From Thermaceae bacterium (lineage in GTDB: Bacteria; Deinococcota; Deinococci; Deinococcales; Marinithermaceae), in the NCBI GenBank assembly GCA_027053145.1, contig JALUED010000130.1:1-8517 (forward strand): a stretch of 8,517 nucleotides of DNA, read 5' to 3'. The translations under genes and the position numbers were made by a program. Below the pieces are notes generated by a model. It was not told where the DNA came from and did no database searches. It worked only from the letters and a program-made list of their open reading frames with translations. Below, piece after piece: positions 7,920 through 8,517 of this stretch (position 1 is the first letter of the stretch; each line of letters starts with the position of its first letter).

Positions 7920-8517
7920 ATGAAGGTCGCCGTCGTGGGCGCCACCGGCGCGGTCGGACGCGAGATCCTAAAGGTCCTTGAGCAAAAGAACTTCCCGCTC
8001 AGCGAGCTCCGGCTCTACGCAAGCCCGCGCTCGGCGGGCACCCGGCTTCCCTTCAAGGGCGAGGAGATCCCGGTCGAGGTCCTGCCTGAAGGACCTCTGC
8101 CGGTGGACCTCGTGCTCGCAAGCGCCGGGGGAAGCCTCTCAAAGAAGCTGGCCCCGGTCTGGGCCGAGGGCGGGGCCCTGGTCATTGACAACTCCTCGGC
8201 CTGGCGCTACGACCCCGAGGTGCCGCTCGTCATCCCCCAGATCAACCCCGAGGCGGCGAGAAGGCACCGGGGCATCATCGCCAACCCCAACTGCACCACC
8301 GCCATCCTGGCGATGGCGCTCTGGCCGCTGCACCAGGCCTTCCAGGCCACCCACGTGGTGGTCAGCACCTACCAGGCGGCCTCGGGCGCCGGCGCTGCGG
8401 GCATGCAGGAGCTCCTCGAGGGCACCCGCGCCGTGCTCGAGGGCAAGACCCCCGAAGCCAAGGTCTTCCAACACCCCCTCCCCTTCAACGTCATCCCCCA
8501 CATCGACCGCTTCCTGG
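7920..8517 (+). CDS. asd: Aspartate-semialdehyde dehydrogenase, N-terminal part; runs off the window end
   Basis: NADP-dependent reduction of beta-aspartyl phosphate to aspartate semialdehyde, the branch point to lysine/diaminopimelate, threonine and methionine. The first 199 codons of an expected 330-340 are present. The N-terminal Rossmann fold starts [20 protein letters not shown] with the dinucleotide-binding GATGAVG (7-13). VIDNSSAWR (88-96) follows, then the active-site NPNCTT with the catalytic C125, and the [14 protein letters not shown] stretch (149-162) typical of Asd. The frame is open to the window edge. The ATG at 7920 is chosen because the conserved N-terminus starts there; there is no ribosome site, and a -10 box lies just upstream. 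It follows glyQS in the same direction but is separated by the heptad array and probably has its own promoter. Identification is secure. Confidence 0.97.
   Translation, partial: MKVAVVGATGAVGREILKVLEQKNFPLSELRLYASPRSAGTRLPFKGEEIPVEVLPEGPLPVDLVLASAGGSLSKKLAPVWAEGGALVIDNSSAWRYDPEVPLVIPQINPEAARRHRGIIANPNCTTAILAMALWPLHQAFQATHVVVSTYQAASGAGAAGMQELLEGTRAVLEGKTPEAKVFQHPLPFNVIPHIDRFL

Noticed and set aside
7796..7981. 61-codon open frame crossing the glyS-asd gap
   Set aside because: It runs through the heptad repeats and into asd in the wrong frame; no ribosome site and no conserved content.

Overview
This GC-rich chromosomal window carries seven genes, all recognisable, with almost no non-coding DNA apart from three short intergenic gaps. 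The proteins suggest a thermophile of the Deinococcus-Thermus group, probably Thermaceae. The SucC N-terminus with its [12 protein letters not shown] stretch, the strong GC bias and the TTG/GTG starts all fit, but this assignment is inferred from the sequence and not verified. I see no phage, transposon, CRISPR or defence cassette; this is conserved housekeeping DNA.

Left part (1-4700, minus strand): a co-directional, tightly packed cluster clpC -> radA -> membrane PIN/TRAM protein, then a separate promoter and the start of sucC. clpC and radA overlap by one base, and radA and the PIN/TRAM gene are 2 bp apart, so the three are probably one operon. The order clpC-radA-yacL is the same as in Bacillus, but disA, which lies between radA and yacL there, is absent. 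The operon therefore links an Hsp100 unfoldase (protein quality control), a recombination ATPase (DNA repair) and a membrane-tethered putative nuclease.

Middle and right part (4701-7776, plus strand): a 117-bp divergent promoter region, then glyQ and glyS, overlapping by 17 bp. They encode the alpha and beta chains of the heterotetrameric (bacterial-type) glycyl-tRNA synthetase. This is notable if the host is really Thermaceae, because the well-studied Thermus thermophilus enzyme is the unrelated homodimeric type.

Right end (7777-8517): a 143-bp gap largely built from eleven copies of a 7-bp unit (CTTGTGG / CCACAAG) arranged as two opposed arrays, which can fold into a long imperfect hairpin. 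It is followed by asd (aspartate-semialdehyde dehydrogenase), cut by the window end. A TATGCT -10 element sits just 11 nt before the asd ATG with no Shine-Dalgarno sequence, so asd is probably read from a leaderless or nearly leaderless mRNA. The heptad array is the least expected element of the window.
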